NCBI GenBank assembly: GCA_003254925.1
Contig: QANZ01014541.1
Coordinates: 62,001 to 126,000 of the forward strand
Direction of reading: 5' to 3'
DNA length: 64,000 nucleotides
Origin: Chamaecrista fasciculata
Lineage: Eukaryota; Streptophyta; Magnoliopsida; Fabales; Fabaceae
Shown: in pieces, positions 58,301-64,000 of the stretch
Layout: each line of letters begins with the position of its first letter
Numbering within the stretch: the stretch's first letter is position 1
Program-made: the position numbers and the translations under genes
Notes under the pieces: model-generated
The model's database searches: none
What the model was told of the DNA's origin: nothing
Seen by the model: the letters and a program-made list of their open reading frames with translations, nothing else

Positions 58301-61300
58301 TTAGTATACCGTTATCAAGGGTTGTCATGCACCTTCTGTGTCTAAATTTGTTTTCTTCTGTTTGTTAGGAAGTGACGCTATTCTTCTTGGGGCTGAGACC
58401 TTGCGTGGATTGTACCCTGTAGAAACAATTTCTATTGTCCGAAAAATCTGTGCTGAGGTTGGTTCACTCTCTGCTTGTAATTAACATTCCTCTCTCTATC
58501 ACTCTTGTGGTTTGTTCTTTTTGGAGGATTCCCCTTTTCATAGATAGCCTTTATCAGTATGCTTTTTATTGGATAGTTTGCTAGCTATTCTCAAGAGTGC
58601 ATTTCATGTTGATTTTTAGCTGCTTCCTAGGGTTCATAAAGTTAAATGGCTTGTACATATTCTGGTGATGTAGGACAGAGAGAGGCAAAGGGAGAGAATG
58701 AGAAATCAGAAGGAGGGGGTGGGGGTAGAGAAACAGAAATAGGGAGATGGAGAAGAGAAATTGAGGAAGAAAGGTGAAGTGAAGGAGAAATAATAATCTG
58801 AATAATATTCTAAAATTGCATGAACTGCATTACAAGAAAGGTAAAAGGGGCTTTACATAGAGAGCCCAAGTCAAAGATGCATTAAAGTTAATCAAAACAT
58901 TACAAGTTTCAAGACAACTACTTCTAAAACTGATGAAAGTAGCAACTTCCAAGATAATAAAAGCAAGGATATTTCCTAAATGCTATTACTTCTTACTATT
59001 TCCAAGATAATCTAAGAAAAGTTCATTTTCTTGTCAAACTCTAATATTCCTTAGGTATCGATAATTCTTTTCTTCTTTTTCCAAGGTTTCCCTTTTTTAA
59101 TTTTCCCTTATGTGGTTCTACTGGCCTTTATATTGTTTGATCCTCCAATAGTTGCATTGAACATTTAAAAAGGTTTTCGTTCCCTTGGACATTATTCAAT
59201 CAGTTTTCTTTGCTGTTAAATTGTTTTCTGCTTGTTATTCATGATAATTGCCTTTTATCTACACAATCTATGGTAAATGAAGACTTTCAATTTAGTTTGG
59301 CTGCCGCCTTTTGTTCTTGTTCCACCAGTTATTATGATATCTCTAATTGATGGATTTTATTATCATTGGTGGTTTCTCTGAAGAGTCATAACATTTGTTT
59401 CCCCCCACCTCCACGTTCGGCTCACAGAAGAGAAAATGTGAACTAAAACTAGTCAACTGCTTTGTGTAGGCGGAGAAAGTTTATAACCAAGATTTGTATT
59501 TCAAGAGGGCTGTCAAATATGTAGGAGAGCCAATGACCCATTTGGAATCAATAGCTTCATCTGCGGTACTTTTCACTGATGCCCCTACTCATGCTAGTTA
59601 CTTCCCAAAAGGAATTTATAAGTGAATGAAATAGTGGGATGTGATTTCTTCATTCTATTATAAAATGCAGGTTCGAGCAGCCATCAAGGTTAAGGCCTCT
59701 GTTATTATTTGCTTCACAACATCTGGAAGAGCTGCAAGGTTTCATGTCATCTCTTTCAATCTCCATTTCCCTTTTAATTAGAAATATGTCATTTTTGTGG
59801 TTAGCAATGCAATGCTTATGCATTTTTTTAAAATATTGATCTCTTTATTCAGTTCAAATTGTTATTGACGACCGTGTACTATTTGGTTTCACTTTTGATG
59901 TTTTATTGACTTGTCAATAATATTTTCTGCTTATTGTGTATGTCTTCAGGTTGATTGCAAAGTACAGGCCAACGATGCCTGTGATCTCTGTTGTTGTTCC
60001 TCGACTGAAAACAAATCAATTACGATGGACTTTCACTGGTGCCTTTGAGGTATAAAATTGGTATTTGCTGTCCATACATTGATTCATGGAATCATATTCT
60101 ACTGCAGGAATTATGTAAGTTAAAATTGCTAGAAGGAATTTAAACCCTATTCACTTCTGGCAAAATCTTGATGTCACCTATTTTACTGAGCTTGATTGAA
60201 TGCCTTGTGTGATCTCAGTCTTGTCATGTTTCCAAATGATGATACTACCATGAAATTATCAGACGTTGAGATCCGTCATTATTTGATGTTAAAGCCAGGC
60301 TCAATCAGCTCCTCTTTAACTTGAAGCTATTCTACTTTTTTTTCCTATTGTTTAGGCTCCTCTTAATAAATATCTTAAATTCAAGATAATGAGTCCCTAT
60401 ACTTTTTAACATTGATGAAAACATTGTTAATATTAATTCATCGAGAAAAGAAATTACACCAACCTTCCCTGGATTTTTCAAAAGAGTTACCTAAACCTCC
60501 TTTCTATATAGAAACATACATATACTCTGTAGAACAAAGGAGGTCAGTTGAGATTTATCTTTTATGATTAAAGGGAACTTTATGCAGGGTTTGAAATTAA
60601 GGGAAAGCTCTGTGTAGTCTAATTTTCCCAAAAAATAAATAAATGAACAGAAAAAAAATAAACAATTTGAACTTTTCTTACTTGGAATGCATATGAACTT
60701 AGAAACTATATTATATTCTTATCACTGCTTTTAATTATTTAAAATGTTTTAAAGGCCTGGGATTGACAAACCTTTTTTTTGTTATTGCTCATAGTGATCA
60801 AACAAGAAAGGAAAGAGTAAACAAGTTTCCCATAGCATTCACTGTCACATGTAACGAACTATCTGCTACGAAAATGTACTTCATACATGATCGAGAAAAT
60901 AATGAAAAAATTATTTATGCCTCTATTTACCTTTTTTTATCGTTTATTATCCATCATCATGTTCTTATTTTAATACATGAGTGTTTCAATTTCTTTGACT
61001 TGCATCATAAAATTTAAACATTAAAACTAATAAGCTCTTGCTATCTGTTTCCTTGTATGGTCCAATGGCAGGCAAGACAATCGCTTATTGTTAGAGGTCT
61101 TTTCCCAATGCTGGCAGATCCGCGACATCCGGTAAGACCTTGTTAAATATCAATTGGTTTACTTCTGAGTTCAGTCTATGTCTATTTGAATAGTGTTCAA
61201 ATGAAGAAATAAGAATTTTATGTCAGGGTTGATCGGTTGATTCTTGTTTGTGTTATCTGGAAGTCAACAATTAATTCATAAGGCAGGAGATTCTTTTGCT

Positions 61301-62404
61301 TATAGCGCTATCCTAGTCAACAATATGGGTTATTTTGCTTTTACCACTTTATAGGATTGTAATTTAGGAACTCTGGACAAAATCACAAAATACAGTTTTA
61401 AGAAAAATTAATCCAAGGAGTGGTCCACAAATTTTAAAGAGTAAATTAATGGGTGAGACTTATTCTGCTTCTTATCTGGTTAATGCTCCTACGCTTGAAA
61501 TATTTTTGGCATGATTTCCTTATTTGTCATGGGTACAGAGTCTGCAAAGTCATGGGTCTTTTTGGTTTGATTTCTTATTTTTCAAATTGCTAAGCTTCTA
61601 GAATGCATATGAATATTAACTGCTCTAGTCTATATTGCAATTCTCTTGGATCTTACTATATGATATCCAGTTTGATTGTTATTTTTCTAAACTCCAAAAT
61701 AGACTAGGTTTCAAGGGATGGGTTAGGGTTGAAGAATTGTGTAACTAATTTGGGCAGAGAATGAGGCACGCGGCTGCTGAGTTAGTAAGAGATTGTTCGA
61801 GGACACATCTACCTTCTTGAATTATTATAACCTTTTTCATTTTCTGGTTTTGTTGAATTGTGTTGTTCCTAGCCTTAAAGCTTCTATGATTTTCAGTTTT
61901 CACAATTAATCTGAACGTACAGTTCTTGATTCACACACACCAAACACGAGTTCCCTTTCATTTCCGTTCTCTTGTTCTATCTTAGAATCAACCTTAACAT
62001 TGAAACTTAGGGTCCAAGCAATCCCAAATCTAGACAATAATTATACCTGTTTTTGGGATATGGTACACCAAGATGTTTTCAAATTACTAGTAAATAAACT
62101 CTATTCCTCAACTACGAATGCAATTCCCAAGTTACAGTCATACCGTAAGTTAATGCCAAAGACATGATTATTTATGTTATATACTTTTTTTTGGCCCCAA
62201 ATTCATCTTATCTTCTGATACTGCATCACAATCTTTGTCTACTGGGTGCAGGCTGAGTCTAATAGCGGAACGAATGAATCCATTTTGAAAGTTGCTTTAG
62301 ACCACGGCAAGGCCTTCGACATCATAAAGCCACATGACCGGGTTGTTGTTTGCCAGAAAGTTGGTGATGCTTCAGTTGTGAAGATTATTGAGCTTGAAGA
62401 TTAG
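49357..62404 (+). CDS. Pyruvate kinase, cytosolic plant type, 16 exons, 527 aa
   Basis: Last step of glycolysis: phosphoenolpyruvate + ADP to pyruvate + ATP, in the cytosol (no transit peptide). Exons: 49357-49425, 50080-50176, 50597-50694, 51685-51840, 55148-55225, 56535-56666, 57093-57173, 57389-57460, 57672-57761, 57957-58101, 58369-58457, 59470-59565, 59671-59738, 59950-60049, 61072-61131 and 62252-62404. All have GT/AG and total 1584 bases, so the protein has 527 aa, the length I recall for the Arabidopsis At2g36580/At3g52990 type. Landmarks: [13 protein letters not shown] (53-65), [13 protein letters not shown] (89-101), the catalytic lysine and metal ligand in [16 protein letters not shown] (254-269), [20 protein letters not shown] (277-296), [20 protein letters not shown] (near 321-340), and the C-terminal domain with IIELED at the end. 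Several active-site residues differ from the canonical enzyme (see findings). Intron 4 is 3.3 kb and contains a SINE. Confidence 0.95.
51841..55147 (+). other. Pyruvate kinase intron 4 (3.3 kb)
   Basis: AT-rich intron with a tRNA-derived SINE at 52233-52419. No other exon or element was recognised. Open frames on both strands inside it show no domain. Confidence 0.7.
52233..52419 (+). mobile_element. tRNA-derived SINE
   Basis: The A box TGGTCTAGTGG (52244-52254) matches the pol III consensus. A tRNA-like B box, GGACTTTGAATCC (52286-52298), lies about 30 bases on. A non-tRNA body (GGAGCACCGATCCACGGAGG) follows and ends in an A-run at 52409-52419. No usable tRNA fold with an anticodon arm is seen. 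It lies in pyruvate kinase intron 4, in the gene's orientation. Confidence 0.8.
58670..59000 (-). repeat. LTR-like antisense stretch in pyruvate kinase intron 11
   Basis: A purine-rich block (58676-58790) is followed by AATAATAATCTGAATAATATTC and GGGGCTTTACATAGAGAGCCC; read on the minus strand this could be a promoter-like box, then polyadenylation-like sequence, as in an LTR. No termini, primer site or coding sequence was found, so this is tentative. Confidence 0.25.
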
Positions 62405-62984
62405 AACTTCTAATCTTTAAAATGGCTCCATTATAAATTTTCTGTATTAAGCTCTTTGCATTTTTTGTTGGTCCTAGTGACAAAAAGACACATTTCGCAA
62501 TAAGGAAGAGCAATACACCATAAGCATAATTCCACGGTTGCTCCTACTATTTTGCTAAAGTTAGTTAGTCATGTACTCTAATTCTTACTTTATGTTGATT
62601 CATTTGTAATTGTAGTTCTTGTGTTTGGATTACCCGTGCATTCTTGTGTCTGAACAATGAGAATGAATTGTCGATTTTGTGCTCAAGAGGGAAAGATTTT
62701 GTCTTATAGCTTTTTTTTAAGGATATGTTAAAAATCTTCAATAAGACATCTAGTTTTTGCGAAATTGAAAACTAAAGTGTATGTATATAAAAATTTTTAA
62801 GTAATATACTAAATCAAATATCACTTTATTAAACTCACCTGATTGAGATAACCAATCTTAAATATTTACAATTGCCTTTATATATTCTGGTAAGAGGCAA
62901 CTATATTTGTAAGAATCAGCCTTCTAATACTAAAAGATGAATCAAAAGACTAAAAAACAACAATTGTTGATGAAATTCTTTAGG
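62405..62984 (+). other. Probable 3' untranslated region of pyruvate kinase, then AT-rich spacer
   Basis: The sequence after the stop is gene-like to about 62690, then turns AT-rich. No strong polyadenylation signal is seen. Confidence 0.45.
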
Positions 62985-63140
62985 GGTGTTCGTTAGCGGT
63001 TTGGGCGGTTTTGAACAAGATTTTTAATTGAACTGTTGACATCAGTTTGAAGTAATTCTTAACCAAGCGGTTAAAAATAATTTGCTTAACCAAACCAAAC
63101 CAATAAATAGGTGGTTTGGGCGGTCGGTTTGAACGGTTAA
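62985..63140. mobile_element. Possible decayed non-autonomous element
   Basis: GGGGTGTTCGTTAGCGGTTTGGGCGG and later GGTTTGGGCGGTCGGTTTGAACGG form a repeated G-rich motif typical of plant hAT-like fragments. The termini are not clear. Confidence 0.3.
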
Positions 63141-63219
63141 AAAATTTATTTATTGTTTCTATTAATTAATTATAAAATTAGAAAGAAAAAAATTGTTTTT
63201 AGGAGTTGATAAACTAGAA

Positions 63220-63840
63220 AAAGGGCAGGCTTACTTAGTTAACAAGTGTGAGCTGCAAGAGCAAGCTTGAGTATCCAAGTACCTATAAGAACTTCACAGG
63301 GGCCCTGCGAAGAATACTCCGACACTCAAGTTAATATTTGAGAGATATGAGAGCAAGAGAATTTTGGTGAGTAAGAAGTAGCTAACCTTTGTCTGCTGGG
63401 TTGAGCTCTATTTATAGAGCAGGGTGAGAGTGGTGGCCAGCGCGTGGGGCGCACCACGTAGTCGAACACAATCTCCACCAGCGAGAGAGGTGGAGACCGA
63501 AATTTGCGGAGCAAGGCAATCGTGGGTGATTGCGTGTTGTGTTACAGGGCAGGCGCCAGCAGACCAGAGAACGTGGGTATGACCAAGTTCGTGGCCCACG
63601 ATCTCCTCCAGCGAGGATGGAGACCGAGATTTGCGGAGCAGGGAAATCGTGGGTGATTGCGTGTCAAGACTGGAGCGGGCGCCTTATCCTGGTTGGATCA
63701 CGGTCGCCCTTAAATGCGCGGATGAGCATTTGACTGGTTTAAGTGCGCCCTGAAGGATTTGGAGAGGAAAAGAGGCCCGGAGCGAAGGCCTATTAGGCAT
63801 ACGCCCAAATAGTGATGTATCTGGAGTAGTAAGTAAAATT
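63220..63840 (-). mobile_element. Antisense LTR-like segment with internal tandem repeat
   Basis: On the minus strand, GCTCTATAAATAGAGC (63406-63421 region) is a TATA-like box followed by a leader with AAGCTTGCTCTTGCAG. The segment is more GC-rich than its surroundings. Two related blocks of about 130 bp carry GAGACCGA[A/G]ATTTGCGGAGCA and AATCGTGGGTGATTGCGTGT at 63492-63537 and 63621-63664. It resembles the LTR of a larger retrotransposon. Ends are uncertain and there is no coding sequence. The open frames on either strand are not genes. Confidence 0.5.
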
Positions 63841-64000
63841 TGTAGAATAGATAAAAAAATGACAAAAAAGATTAGAGATTTGAGAAAATAAAATTGTAAA
63901 GACTAAGAATAGTATTTAATTATTGACTAAAGTGACAATTTTTTATGATTTAATAAGATAACATAATTAAAAATATGATAAAATTAAATGATTACAAAAA
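63841..64000. other. AT-rich end of window
   Basis: No recognisable feature. Confidence 0.5.

Noticed and set aside
63326..63733. Open frames on both strands near the right end
   Set aside because: They overlap each other and lie in an LTR-like repeat.
1..64000. CRISPR arrays, defence islands or operons
   Set aside because: Repeats found are tandem or inverted transposon repeats, not spacer-separated; all genes are plant nuclear.

Overview
This is plant nuclear DNA, almost certainly from a dicot. It is AT-rich and has spliced genes with GT-AG introns, Ty1-copia retrotransposons with tRNA-iMet primer sites, a Helitron, plant-type LINE and hAT remnants, MITEs and a tRNA-derived SINE. I cannot name the species. 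About three quarters of the window is transposon-derived. No operon, CRISPR or other prokaryotic feature is present.

Host genes. (1) Positions 5657-13259, minus strand: five 5' exons of a myotubularin-type phosphoinositide 3-phosphatase, with the rest off the left edge. Its introns carry a copia remnant, a LINE piece, two MITEs and a 183-bp solo LTR. (2) Positions 43272-43685, plus strand: a single-exon gene for a 137-aa secreted cysteine-rich protein of the Prolamin-like (ECA1) type. (3) Positions 49357-62404, plus strand: a complete 16-exon cytosolic-type pyruvate kinase gene encoding 527 aa. I assembled it by hand; every junction has GT/AG and phase is kept throughout. These genes do unrelated jobs.

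Layout. 1-4860: copia and LINE debris. 5657-13259: myotubularin 5' half. 14195-17272: MITE fragment, a Mutator-like repeat arm with telomere-like (CCCTAAA) tracts, an antisense LTR fragment and a Helitron helicase scrap. 19170-42273: a nest. A degenerate Helitron helicase is split by a 21-kb plus-strand copia element (19435-40606, duplication GAAAG). That element is split by a minus-strand element of the same family (22733-34491, duplication GGGCT). The second element's right LTR carries a perfect inverted-repeat MITE (30579-30885) and a Mutator-like element, and it is damaged by a 453-N gap and a probable misassembly. 42407-42946: a MITE with an exact 9-bp target duplication. 44980-47220: a dead hAT transposase. 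47516-49078: two long inverted-repeat elements abutting the pyruvate kinase promoter. 63220-63840: an antisense LTR-like segment.

I did not find a convincing undescribed biological system. The most informative observations are the dated nesting with exact target duplications, two stacked Helitron 3' termini, an internally documented empty site for a MITE, a Mutator-like element built from inverted arms of telomere-like repeats, a pyruvate kinase with replacements at normally conserved active-site positions, and an assembly-error signature at 31042-34480.
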